From Arthrobacter sp. Leaf137 (GTDB lineage: Bacteria; Actinomycetota; Actinomycetes; Actinomycetales; Micrococcaceae), in NCBI RefSeq assembly GCF_001423525.1, contig NZ_LMOI01000005.1:1-64000 (forward strand): a stretch of DNA of 64,000 bases, read 5' to 3'. This document shows, piece after piece, positions 49,373 through 57,061 of the stretch. Position 1 is the stretch's first letter. Each line of letters begins with the position of its first letter. The notes below the pieces were generated by a model. The model did no database searches. It saw nothing but the letters and a program-made list of their open reading frames with translations, and was not told where the DNA came from. The translations under genes and the position numbers were made by a program.

Positions 49373-49392
49373 CCCACCACAGCTGTGGTGGG
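49373..49392. promoter_or_regulatory. Perfect 20-bp palindrome between divergent genes
   Basis: CCCACCACAGCTGTGGTGGG, perfect, with no spacer. It is 12 bp upstream of the minus-strand small gene and 69 bp before the plus-strand gene at 49461. Fits a dimeric regulator site; no cognate regulator is adjacent. Confidence 0.5.
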
Positions 49393-49460
49393 GGTAGAGT
49401 CCTCCGCGCCGGGCCAAAAGACACCTTTAAAACTCCCTGACCAGGGCGCATACTGGCGCC

Positions 49461-49925
49461 ATGAGCGACGCCGCGCGGAAACCGGACCGGATCCTTTTCG
49501 TGATGCTTGGCGTCGTGGGCCTGCTGGTTGTGGTTGCGCTGGCGGTGGTCTTCACGCGCGGCGAGCCTGCGTCACTGGATAAGGCCAGCCCCGCCGGGGT
49601 GGTCCAGCGGTACAGCATGTCCGTGATCGACGGCGACAACACCACCGCGGATTCCTACCTCACCGACGCCGCCCGGAGCAGATGCCGGGGCGGCTACCCC
49701 GGGGAGCCCCGGCCGGCGCGCGTCGTTCTGGTCTCGACGGCGGAGCGCACCGGTTCAGCCACGGTGAGGGTTTCGATCGTCCAGCAGTCCCAGGGCGGAC
49801 CGTTTGGCCCGTCCGAGTACGAGATGGAGGACGACTTCTCGCTCCTGAATGTCAACGGCACCTGGAAGATCGACCAGCCGCCCTACATCCTGACGGCATG
49901 CTCCGTAGTTCCGGCCAAACAATGA
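49461..49925 (+). CDS. Hypothetical membrane-anchored protein
   Basis: A 154-residue protein with one N-terminal helix (ILFVMLGVVGLLVVVALAVV, about 11-30) and an outer domain resembling DUF4878/NTF2-like lipoprotein folds: ASPAGVVQRYSMSVIDGDNT and TADSYLTDAARSRC, ending LLNVNGTWKIDQPPY. The pattern of a short helix (YLTDAAR), then strands and a final trp-lys strand is typical of NTF2-like stress or secretion accessory proteins; the exact family is unsure. It overlaps the next gene by four bases (ATGA). Confidence 0.65.
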   Translation: MSDAARKPDRILFVMLGVVGLLVVVALAVVFTRGEPASLDKASPAGVVQRYSMSVIDGDNTTADSYLTDAARSRCRGGYPGEPRPARVVLVSTAERTGSATVRVSIVQQSQGGPFGPSEYEMEDDFSLLNVNGTWKIDQPPYILTACSVVPAKQ

Positions 49926-51655
49926 CCACGCCGGCAGCCACCACCACCCGCGCACCTGCCGGCGGCCTGGCCACCCTCCGCCGCCTGATCCTCTACGTCC
50001 TGCTCTTCGCCTTGGTGGTAATTGCGGCCTCGGGTGTGAGCGGTCTGCTCGAACGGCTCTTCCGCACGGCGTCCGTGCTGGTCACCGGCGATCCTGCCGG
50101 ACTGGCACTGCCCCTGGCCTTCACCCTGATCGGCGGCCCGCTGGCTCTGCTCTTGTGGTGGTTTGCCTGGCGGCGCCTCGACGACGCCGCGGAGCGCACC
50201 GCCGCCGGCTGGGGCCTGTACCTGTCCGGGATGTACGCCGTCTCGCTCATCATCGCCACCACCTCGCTGCTGAATCTCGCAACGTCTTTCATCAACACGC
50301 AGGCACGCCAGTGGCAGTCCCCGCTCGCCAACGGCCTGGTGTGGGCAGCCATGTGGCTCTGGCACCGGTGGATGTGGAAACACCCCGCCAAGCCGTCCAC
50401 GCACCTGGAGGACGTCAGGACACTCCTCGGATCGGTCTTCGGCCTGCTGCTGGGCGCCGGCGCGGCGATTGCCGCCCTCAGTGGCCTGTTGGATGTGGCC
50501 ATCCGCGGGTTCCCGCTCAGCGCGGTGGTTGAGCCATGGTGGTTTGCCCCGGTCCGTTCGCTGGTGTGGGCGGCGGGTGGCGCGCTCGTCTGGTGGTGGC
50601 ACTGGTTCAGGGAAGGCGGCCGGCACTTCCGGACCGGCCTGGCGGATGTGGCCATGATCGCCGCCGGTATCTTCATTGCGGGCATCGCAGCGCTGGGCGG
50701 TGTTGGCGTGGTTGTGTTCGTGCTCCTGAGGCTCGCGTTCGACCGCAGCGATCCGATGAACCTTCTGCTGGAGCCCCTCGCGCGGGCAATCTCGGCCGCC
50801 GCAATCGGCGCGGTGATATGGCGCTACCACCGGGACGTGGCGGCAACCCGTTCCACCGAAACCAGGCGCGCCAGCCTCCTGGTCACCTCGGCCGTTGCGC
50901 TTGCCGCGGCGGCTTCCGGGGTGGGCGTGGTGGTGAACGCCCTGCTGGCCGCCGCCGTCTCACCTTTGGCCGGCGGCGCCGCGCGCACCCTGCTGCTGGG
51001 CGGTATCAGCTCCCTCGTGGTGGGCGGCCCGGTGTGGTGGCTGGCCTGGCAGCCGCGGCAGCAGCCCCGGACGGCGGGCGAAATCCCACCCGGCCGGCGC
51101 ATTTACCTGGTGGCATTCTTCGGCGTCAGCGCCGTGGTGGCCCTGATTACGCTGCTGGTGACGGGCTACCGGGTGTTCCAGTACCTGCTCGGCGACGTCT
51201 CCGGCGGAAGCCTCCTGGACAGGACCCGGGCGCCGCTGGGCCTGCTGGTGGCGGCTGGCCTGGTGGCGGGCTACCACTTCGCGTTGTGGCGGCATGACCG
51301 CACTCTGCTGGCGGCCGCGGCCCCGTCCCTACGGCGGATGACCGGCCACGTCACCCTGGTCAGCGGCTATCCCGCGGACATCATTGACGTCCGCTCTTTG
51401 GCACGGGGCATCGCCGACGCCACGGGAGGCGCCAGGGTGACCGCCTGGCTGAGGGCGGACGACGGCGGCACTGGCCTGCCGCCGTCGTCCGCCCTTGCGC
51501 CTGCGTCACCGGCTGCCCAGCCCGACGAAATCATCCAGCAGGTGATGGCGGCATTGAACGGTGTGGCCGCGCCGCACGTCCTGGTGATCGTAGGCCCGGG
51601 GGGCCGCCTCGACGTGGTTCCGCTGGCCGTGCCACCTCCCGGCCATCAGGGCTGA
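49922..51655 (+). CDS. Multi-pass membrane protein (DUF5671-type repeats)
   Basis: A 577-residue protein with about a dozen hydrophobic segments arranged in repeated units: LRRLILYVLLFALVVIAASG, GPLALLLWWFAWRRLDDAAE, FAPVRSLVWAAGGALVWWWH, GGPVWWLAWQPRQQPRTAGE. The recurring GGPxxxLxWWxxWR pattern is that of DUF5671 domains. A C-terminal cytoplasmic part of about 110 residues follows. Near its end the reading frame crosses an intact copy of the dispersed GGACGACG hairpin (51452-51495), encoding RADDGGTGLPPSSALA, which looks like an in-frame insertion. Coupled to the upstream gene by ATGA. Confidence 0.7.
   Translation: MTTPAATTTRAPAGGLATLRRLILYVLLFALVVIAASGVSGLLERLFRTASVLVTGDPAGLALPLAFTLIGGPLALLLWWFAWRRLDDAAERTAAGWGLYLSGMYAVSLIIATTSLLNLATSFINTQARQWQSPLANGLVWAAMWLWHRWMWKHPAKPSTHLEDVRTLLGSVFGLLLGAGAAIAALSGLLDVAIRGFPLSAVVEPWWFAPVRSLVWAAGGALVWWWHWFREGGRHFRTGLADVAMIAAGIFIAGIAALGGVGVVVFVLLRLAFDRSDPMNLLLEPLARAISAAAIGAVIWRYHRDVAATRSTETRRASLLVTSAVALAAAASGVGVVVNALLAAAVSPLAGGAARTLLLGGISSLVVGGPVWWLAWQPRQQPRTAGEIPPGRRIYLVAFFGVSAVVALITLLVTGYRVFQYLLGDVSGGSLLDRTRAPLGLLVAAGLVAGYHFALWRHDRTLLAAAAPSLRRMTGHVTLVSGYPADIIDVRSLARGIADATGGARVTAWLRADDGGTGLPPSSALAPASPAAQPDEIIQQVMAALNGVAAPHVLVIVGPGGRLDVVPLAVPPPGHQG
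51452..51495. repeat. Copy of the GGACGACG hairpin inside a coding region
   Basis: AGGGCGGACGACGGCGGCA (51452-51470), loop CTGGCC, exact complement (51477-51495): a perfect 19-bp stem. No stop codon arises in the reading frame. It sits 160 bp before the stop of the DUF5671-type gene. Confidence 0.85.
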
Positions 51656-51670
51656 AGTTTCGGCGGCTAC

Positions 51671-52480
51671 TCAGCTCTTGCTGCGGATGGGCAGGCCAAG
51701 AGGCTCTTGCTGCGACTCCGGCGAAGCGCACCCGGGGCAGCACGCGTCTGAGTCCTGCCCGCTGCCGGCCTGGCTGGCGGCGGCATTTTTGGCCGCGTTC
51801 CCATTGACGCGGGAGACCGCAGGCGACCCGGCAGATGACTCAGCAGCGTGGGGCACCGCGCAGCACGCGTCCCCGCGCCAGGCGTTGAAGCCCTCGCGGA
51901 CGGCGATGCCGGCGATCACAATGGCGGCTGCCGCGTCCGCCCACCACCAGCCCAGGGTGCTGTTCAGGACCAGGCCCACCAGAAGAACCGCCGAAAGATA
52001 GGTGCAGAGCAGTGTCTGCTTTGAGTCGGCGACGGCGGTCCGGGACCCGAGCTCGCGTCCTGCCCGGCGCTGGGCCCATGAGAGCACTGGCATGATGGCC
52101 AGGCTCAGGGCTGCAATCACGATGCCGGGGGTGGAGTGCTGGGCCTCTCCCCCGCCTGCCAGGGACCGAACGGCGTCGATCGTGACGAAGGCGGCGAGCG
52201 CGAAGAAGGAGATGGCGATGATCCGCAGCGTGAGGTGCTCGCGCCGTTCCGGGTCCTTCGCGGAGAACTGCCACGACAGTGCCACGGCCGACGCGACCTC
52301 GATGACCGAATCCAGTCCGAACCCGATCAGTGCCGACGAATCGGCCACGCCGCCGGCCCAGAGCGCAACCACGGCTTCGATGACGTTGTAGGTGATGGTG
52401 GCGGCTGCGAAGAGGCGGATCCGGCGGGTCAGGATGGCCCGCCGCTCGGACGGGAGGCGCTGGGCCAGGGTTCCGCTCAC
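51671..52480 (-). CDS. Cation diffusion facilitator-like transporter
   Basis: A 269-residue membrane protein of the CDF fold with five or six helices. It has SSALIGFGLDSVIEVASAVA (the conserved D/H-containing helix 2 region), RRAGRELGSRTAVADSKQTL and WWADAAAAIVIAGIAVREGF with metal-site Asp residues. The C-terminus is Cys-rich (GDACCAVPH; DSDACCPGCASPE), suggesting soft-metal binding. GTG 52480 overlaps the stop of the ArsR-type gene (GTGA), so the pair is one metal-responsive operon; Cd, Pb, Zn or Co export is likely. Confidence 0.85.
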   Translation of the reverse strand: MSGTLAQRLPSERRAILTRRIRLFAAATITYNVIEAVVALWAGGVADSSALIGFGLDSVIEVASAVALSWQFSAKDPERREHLTLRIIAISFFALAAFVTIDAVRSLAGGGEAQHSTPGIVIAALSLAIMPVLSWAQRRAGRELGSRTAVADSKQTLLCTYLSAVLLVGLVLNSTLGWWWADAAAAIVIAGIAVREGFNAWRGDACCAVPHAAESSAGSPAVSRVNGNAAKNAAASQAGSGQDSDACCPGCASPESQQEPLGLPIRSKS

Positions 52481-52803
52481 GCGAGGCACTCGCCGTCAGG
52501 GGCGCAGCAGGCAGGGTCCACGGCGAGGACGACGCCGAGGAGGTCCTTGATGGCGTGGCCCAGCCGGGCATCAGCAAGTTCGTAGCGCGTCCGGCGGCCG
52601 TCCGGGACCGACACCACCAGCCCGCAGCCCCGCAGGCAGGTGAGGTGGTTGGACATGCTCTGCCGGGACACTCCGATGGAGTCGGCCAGATCCGACGGGT
52701 AGGACGGTGCCTGGGCGAGGGCCAGCAGGACCTGCGCCCTGGTGGGATCCGAGACGGCGTATCCGAAGCGCGCCAGGACCGGGGCGTGGGTAAGGGTCTC
52801 CAT
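52477..52803 (-). CDS. ArsR/CmtR-like metal-sensing repressor
   Basis: A 108-residue winged-helix protein similar in plan to mycobacterial CmtR: ARFGYAVSDPTRAQVLLALA, then PSDLADSIGVSRQSMSNHLT (recognition helix) and CLRGCGLVVSVPDGRRTRYE, with Cys residues in the helix-4 CLRGC position that bind Cd or Pb in CmtR. The C-terminal VDPACCAPDGEC adds further Cys. ATG 52803 follows GGAGG. The dyad at 52814-52831 directly upstream is its probable operator, and the CDF transporter follows with a GTGA overlap. Confidence 0.9.
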   Translation of the reverse strand: METLTHAPVLARFGYAVSDPTRAQVLLALAQAPSYPSDLADSIGVSRQSMSNHLTCLRGCGLVVSVPDGRRTRYELADARLGHAIKDLLGVVLAVDPACCAPDGECLA

Positions 52804-52813
52804 GCCTCCGACA

Positions 52814-52831
52814 ATACATCTTGGGATGTAT
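52814..52831. promoter_or_regulatory. CmtR-like operator
   Basis: ATACATC-TTGG-GATGTAT, a perfect 7-bp inverted repeat 11 bp before the regulator start codon, overlapping the region expected for its promoter. Confidence 0.7.
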
Positions 52832-52908
52832 CCATTCAAGGCTGTACTGCAACTAGGCCTCCTGGACCCGTGGCCTGGCCGGACGCCTGACCCAGCAGGA
52901 CTAGGTGG

Positions 52909-53157
52909 CTAGCTGGACGCGTCCCGTTCGATCTCTTCCGCGAGGTCGTCCACTTCTTCGGGCCGGGCATCTATGCCGGCTTCCTCGAACCGTTCCTCGA
53001 GGACAGTGCTGACATCGTCCTGCACATGGCCTAACTGGATCTCATGCCGCACGTCGTCGGCAATGGACTCTGGTGTCTCTTCCGGGGGCGTTCCTCCTAC
53101 GATTTCGTCGCTGCCATCGAAGGGGTCGTCGGCGCCGCCGGTTCCGGAATCAGTCAT
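52909..53157 (-). CDS. Small acidic hypothetical protein
   Basis: An 82-residue very acidic protein (MTDSGTGGADDPFDGSDEIV...) with a helical C-terminal half containing RHEIQLGHVQDDVSTVLEER and PEEVDDLAEEIERDAS. No known domain, but the two-helix charged pattern with many Asp and Glu resembles small actinobacterial proteins of unknown role. GGAGGAACG lies well inside the frame, not at the start. It is divergent from the antiporter gene at 53389 with a hairpin repeat between them. Confidence 0.6.
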   Translation of the reverse strand: MTDSGTGGADDPFDGSDEIVGGTPPEETPESIADDVRHEIQLGHVQDDVSTVLEERFEEAGIDARPEEVDDLAEEIERDASS

Positions 53158-53228
53158 ATTCCATGGTTACCCGCCTGCCCGCCGGAGTAAACGGCCCCGG
53201 GCGCCGAGGCCGGGAACCTTGCCAAGGA

Positions 53229-53265
53229 AGCGTACGACGGCGGCCGCCTCCCGCCGTCGTACGCT
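53229..53265. repeat. Copy of the hairpin family between divergent genes
   Basis: AGCGTACGACGGCGG (53229-53243), loop CCGCCTC, CCGCCGTCGTACGCT (53251-53265). Both arms carry T/A where the other copies have G/C (GTAC instead of GGAC), so pairing is kept. It lies upstream of both neighbouring genes rather than at a gene end. Confidence 0.8.
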
Positions 53266-53388
53266 CGACTTGGTCATCTGCCCGCTCAGGCGTCCGTTCG
53301 CTGCGGCGGCCACGCCCCGCCGTCGTGCTTGGGCCTTTCCGTTGTTGCCGCACGTTCCCTTTGGCGGCGTTCCTGGGAGAATGACCCC

Positions 53389-55263
53389 ATGGAAATCGCC
53401 CTGGGCCTTCTGGTCCTCGTTGCCGTGGTGTGCGCCGGCAGCGCCCTTGGCCGGAAGCTCAACGTTTCGGTGCCGCTGCTGCTGGTGCTGATCGGGGTGG
53501 CGGGTTCGTTCCTCCCGTTCATACCGGATATCGAACTGAACCCGGAACTGGTGTTGGTGGGGCTGCTGCCGCCGCTGCTGTATGCGGCGGCGCTGCGCAC
53601 ATCGCTGTTCGATTTCGGCTCCAACCGCCGCGCCATCGGCCTGCTTTCGGTGGGTTATGTCATCTTCGGCACCCTCACCGTGGGCTTGGTGGTCTGGTGG
53701 CTGTTTCCGGAGATTCCGCTGGCCGCCGCGTTTGCGCTGGGGGCCGTGCTGGCACCGCCCGATGCGGTTGCTGCGACGGCGATCGCGCGGAAGGTGGGGA
53801 TGCCGCGCCGGATCGTCACCATCCTCGAGGGCGAATCCCTGGTCAATGACGCCACGGCCCTGATCTGCCTGCGGGCCGCGATCGCCGCCATCTCGGGTGT
53901 GGTGTCCGTGGCCGGGATTGCCGGGGACTTCGTGCTGGCCGTGGGCGGCGGACTGGTGGTGGGCATCGCCGCGGCGTACGTGCTCACCATGCTCCGCAAG
54001 CGGATCCGGAACGTTGCCATCAATACTTCGACGTCGCTGGCGGCGCCCCTCGTGGCGTACCTGCCGGCCGAGGCAATCCACGCCTCGGGTGTGCTCGCCG
54101 TCGTGGTCACCGGCCTCATCATGGGCACCAAGGCGCCGTCCATGCCCAACGGCGCGGCCCGGCTCAGCCAGCGGAGCAACTGGAACACCGTGCAGTTCCT
54201 GCTGGAAAATTCGGTGTTCCTGCTGATCGGGCTGCAGGTGCGCACCATCGTGGACGGTGTCCAGGACGATTCCCTGGGCGCGGGCAGGATCTGGGCCGGC
54301 TGTGCGGTCATCCTGCTGGCCGTGCTGTTCCTGCGGCCGGTGTGGGTATTCCCGGCCACCTACCTGCCGCGGCTGATCCCGTCGGTGCAGCGGAAGGATC
54401 CGGCGCCGCCGTGGCAGTTTGCGGCCATTGTGTCGTGGGCCGGGATGCGGGGCGTGGTCACCCTGGCCGCCGTGCTGGTGCTGCCGGAGGACCTGGAACA
54501 CCGGTCAGTGCTGATCCTCGCTGCCCTGGTGGTGGTGGGCGGCACCCTGACGCTGCAGGGTTTCACACTGCCGGCGCTGGTGCGCATCCTTCGGGTGCAG
54601 GGGCCGGACCAGCGCGAGGACGCCTTGAACCAGGCATCGCTCATGCAACTGGCCACCGCCGCGGGCGTCGCGAAGCTGCATGAACTCCGGACGGATGACG
54701 ACCCGCCGGAGGTGGTGTCCATGCTGAAGCGGCGGACGCAGGAACGCGGGCTTGCGGCGTGGGAGCGGCTGGGGCGGCCGTCGGCGGAAACGTCCACGCC
54801 CAGCGAGCGCTATGCCCGGCTGCGGCTGGCGATGCTGGAGGCGGAGCGTGAGAAGGTGCTGGAGCTTCGCCGGGGTGGCGAGTATGCGCACGAGGTCCTG
54901 AGCGCTGTCCTTGAGCGGCTGGATGTTGAGGAATCGATGCTGGACGTGTCCCTGGACGAGATTGACCCGTCGGGCGGTGGCGGGGGCGAAGGCGTGGCAA
55001 AACCCGGTGGTGAATGCGACCATCTGGAGTCCGCGGAACCAAGGGAAGTGCCCGGTGGCGCCTTCTGCGAGGACTGCGTCCGGGAAGGGACGACGACGGT
55101 CCACCTCCGCATGTGCCTGGAGTGCGGCAACGTGGGGTGCTGCGATTCCTCCCCCGCCACCCACGCGTCCAGGCACTTCGAAGCGACCGGGCACCCCGTC
55201 ATGCGCAGCATCGAGCCCGGAGAGGACTGGCGCTGGTGCTACCAGGACGATCTTCTGGGGTGA
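53389..55263 (+). CDS. Na+/H+ antiporter (CPA1/NhaP type) with C-terminal UBP-type zinc finger
   Basis: A 624-residue protein. Residues 1-400 hold 11-12 helices of a CPA1 antiporter: LAPPDAVAATAIARKVGMPR (ion-site region), ILEGESLVNDATALICLRAA (conserved ND pair) and SWAGMRGVVTLAAVLVLPED. A charged helical linker follows, then from about residue 540 a UBP-type zinc finger: GGECDHLESAEPREVPGGAF, CEDCVREG, MCLECGNVGCCDSS, ATHASRHFEATGHPVM, with the Cys/His set of ubiquitin-binding ZnF-UBP domains. ATG 53389 has GGGAGA upstream. The zinc finger may sense or bind a C-terminal peptide; role unknown in bacteria. Confidence 0.9.
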   Translation: MEIALGLLVLVAVVCAGSALGRKLNVSVPLLLVLIGVAGSFLPFIPDIELNPELVLVGLLPPLLYAAALRTSLFDFGSNRRAIGLLSVGYVIFGTLTVGLVVWWLFPEIPLAAAFALGAVLAPPDAVAATAIARKVGMPRRIVTILEGESLVNDATALICLRAAIAAISGVVSVAGIAGDFVLAVGGGLVVGIAAAYVLTMLRKRIRNVAINTSTSLAAPLVAYLPAEAIHASGVLAVVVTGLIMGTKAPSMPNGAARLSQRSNWNTVQFLLENSVFLLIGLQVRTIVDGVQDDSLGAGRIWAGCAVILLAVLFLRPVWVFPATYLPRLIPSVQRKDPAPPWQFAAIVSWAGMRGVVTLAAVLVLPEDLEHRSVLILAALVVVGGTLTLQGFTLPALVRILRVQGPDQREDALNQASLMQLATAAGVAKLHELRTDDDPPEVVSMLKRRTQERGLAAWERLGRPSAETSTPSERYARLRLAMLEAEREKVLELRRGGEYAHEVLSAVLERLDVEESMLDVSLDEIDPSGGGGGEGVAKPGGECDHLESAEPREVPGGAFCEDCVREGTTTVHLRMCLECGNVGCCDSSPATHASRHFEATGHPVMRSIEPGEDWRWCYQDDLLG

Positions 55264-55314
55264 ATGGGCCCTATTCCGGTGAGCTGGCGGGTGCGTGGCC
55301 GGTGACGGTTGCCG

Positions 55315-55932
55315 TCAGTGCCGGAGGCGGGCGCTGATCGCTGCGTGCGGCCGGACACCTGCTTCGGTGCGCCTCGTTACGGAAACGACGTCAAACCCCG
55401 CGCCCTGCAGGAGTTCTTCCAGGTCGGCGGCGGGCCAGAAGTAGGCAGGGGCCACGGCGTGCGGGAACTGTTCCACCCGGGCGCCTTCGAAGAACCCGAG
55501 GAGGAGCGCTCCGCCGGGCGCCAGCCTTCTTCCCAATTCTTCGAGGATCAGGGGCATATCTTCCGGTTCGGTGTGGATCAGCGAATACCAGGTCAGGATG
55601 CCGGCCACGGAGCCTGGGGCGACAGGGAGATCCCGGAAGCCTGCAACCCGAAAGGCGACATTCGGGAACCGTGTGCTGGCGTGCTCCACGAACTCGGGGA
55701 CCGGGTCGAAGCCTTCCACGTCCGCGCCCCGGTCCGCCAGGAAGCTGCTCCACTGGCCAGGTCCACAGCCCACGTCCAGCACGTGCCCCGATAGCGGTTC
55801 AGCCCATTCAGCGATGAGTGTCCTGTCCTCGGGATGAGTGGACTCCAGCGATCCGAACCTGGAAATGTACTCGGCTGCGCGCGCCGCATACGCGGCCCGA
55901 ACTCCGCCGTCAGTCCCGGGGCGTCCGTGCAC
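55315..55932 (-). CDS. Class I SAM-dependent methyltransferase
   Basis: A 205-residue methyltransferase. Motif I is HVLDVGCGPGQWSSFLADRG, acidic motif II DVEGFDPVPEFVEHASTRFP, and the later blocks are GILTWYSLIHTEPEDMPLIL and LGRRLAPGGALLLGFFEGAR. GTG 55932 is chosen since family resemblance starts with VRAAYAARAAEYISRFGS soon after; it overlaps the upstream small membrane-protein gene by 23 bases. Acceptor unknown. Confidence 0.85.
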   Translation of the reverse strand: MHGRPGTDGGVRAAYAARAAEYISRFGSLESTHPEDRTLIAEWAEPLSGHVLDVGCGPGQWSSFLADRGADVEGFDPVPEFVEHASTRFPNVAFRVAGFRDLPVAPGSVAGILTWYSLIHTEPEDMPLILEELGRRLAPGGALLLGFFEGARVEQFPHAVAPAYFWPAADLEELLQGAGFDVVSVTRRTEAGVRPHAAISARLRH

Positions 55933-56137
55933 GGCTTCTGGTTGCGAAAAAGCCCGGCAGGCTGACCATGAAGGCCGCGACGCCGAGGCCCAGCAGGATG
56001 GTGAACGGGAGCCCGCCCTCCCTGACGCCGTATTCATCGGCAATCAGGGCGAAGTTCCAGGCTGCCACGGCGCCGCACACCAGCAGCGTGGCGCTGGCCA
56101 CCAGGGCAAGCGCCCAAAAATCAGTGCGCCGTGTCAT
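55910..56137 (-). CDS. Small two-helix membrane protein
   Basis: A 75-residue protein: charged start MTRRTDF, helix 1 ALALVASATLLVCGAVAAWN (about 9-28), helix 2 LPFTILLGLGVAAFMVSLPG (about 42-61), basic tail RSRARTPRD. No family recognised. ATG 56137 overlaps the upstream paralogous membrane-protein gene (56134-56448) by four bases (ATGA), so the two are translationally coupled. Confidence 0.7.
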   Translation of the reverse strand: MTRRTDFWALALVASATLLVCGAVAAWNFALIADEYGVREGGLPFTILLGLGVAAFMVSLPGFFATRSRARTPRD

Positions 56138-56448
56138 CGATTCGTTGTCCGCCCGCTCCGACTGCCGCTCCGATAACCGGCCCAGAAGGCGAGGACCAGC
56201 AGGCCCAGCACGGCGATGCTCAACCCGATCTGCGTCCCCTGCGTTACGAAGGTCATGCCGGATCCGTTGAAGGTGTCGTTGCTCAGCGGTGCGTAGGCGA
56301 ACCAGCCAAAGCTGGCGTTCGCCTGCCCGTTCCACGCGACGATGCACCCCACCAGCAGCGCGGCGACGCCGAGGAAAGGCACCACGACGGCACTGATTTT
56401 GCTGCGTTTGGACGGTTTTCGCTGTTCAGGTATTTCGTTGTCCCCCAT
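56134..56448 (-). CDS. Small membrane protein, paralog of 57062-57361
   Basis: A 104-residue protein with two helices (VVVPFLGVAALLVGCIVAWN, about 21-40, and GLSIAVLGLLVLAFWAGYRS, about 75-94) joined by an outer loop with FGWFAYAPLSNDTF. It is a clear paralog of the protein at 57062, sharing the layout PSKR-helix-FAYAPxSN-TQ-helix-FWAG. A TAGACT box seven bases before ATG indicates a leaderless transcript. Function unknown. Confidence 0.75.
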   Translation of the reverse strand: MGDNEIPEQRKPSKRSKISAVVVPFLGVAALLVGCIVAWNGQANASFGWFAYAPLSNDTFNGSGMTFVTQGTQIGLSIAVLGLLVLAFWAGYRSGSRSGRTTNR

Positions 56449-56455
56449 GCCTGCG

Positions 56456-56461
56456 AGTCTA
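56456..56461 (-). promoter_or_regulatory. -10 box of a leaderless promoter (56134 gene)
   Basis: TAGACT on the minus strand, seven bases before the ATG at 56448; identical hexamer and spacing at 57369. Confidence 0.6.
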
Positions 56462-56605
56462 GCCGTGGGAGCCGGGGCGCCCTTCCCGGTTCTGCCCGCC
56501 CCGTCTAGGCTGGGCGGGTGCCCGGCGTAAGCTTCACGGCCTCACCCGCAGCCGGCACCGGATGAGACGTCCGGAACAGCCCGACTTCCCGGAACCCGAG
56601 GATGG

Positions 56606-57037
56606 ATGATGACCAGTACCCCTTCGCAGGACGCCGTTCGCACGCCAGGGCCCCAGGTCTATGTCAGCTTTCCCGGAACAGCGCGGGAAGCCCTGACCTT
56701 CTACCGGGACGTCTTCGGCGGTGAACTTGCCCTGCACACCTACCAGGACTTCAGCCGGAGCGACGGCTCCCCGGACGCCATCGCCCACGGCACGCTCAGC
56801 GGCGTCGTGGCCCTTGGAGGCTCGGACGCGGCGGCCGGCGAGGCGAGCGTCCGCACCGAAGGCGTCATGCTCTCGCTGCTGGGGACCGCGGAACCGGCAG
56901 TGCTGCACGAATGGTTCCACAGGCTTTCCGACGGCGGCACCGTGGTTGATGCCCTCGCGCCAAAACCGTGGGGCGCATCGGATGGCCAGGTCATCGACCG
57001 GCACGGGCTCCACTGGCTGATCGGTTACGAGGACTAA
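56606..57037 (+). CDS. VOC family protein (PhnB/glyoxalase-like)
   Basis: A 143-residue single-chain VOC protein: PQVYVSFPGTAREALTFYRD with VFGGELAL (first beta-alpha-beta), GVMLSLLGTAEPAVLHEWFH, and the C-terminal WGASDGQVIDRHGLHWLIGY, the ending typical of PhnB-like or 3-demethylubiquinone-type proteins. Metal ligands are not conclusive; function unknown. GAGG precedes two adjacent ATG codons (56606, 56609). A relic-like block GTCTAGGCTGGGCGG upstream (56503) matches the promoter of the other VOC gene at 57458. Confidence 0.85.
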   Translation: MMTSTPSQDAVRTPGPQVYVSFPGTAREALTFYRDVFGGELALHTYQDFSRSDGSPDAIAHGTLSGVVALGGSDAAAGEASVRTEGVMLSLLGTAEPAVLHEWFHRLSDGGTVVDALAPKPWGASDGQVIDRHGLHWLIGYED

Positions 57038-57061
57038 CGGCGGAATTGGCTAGCGGCGGAA

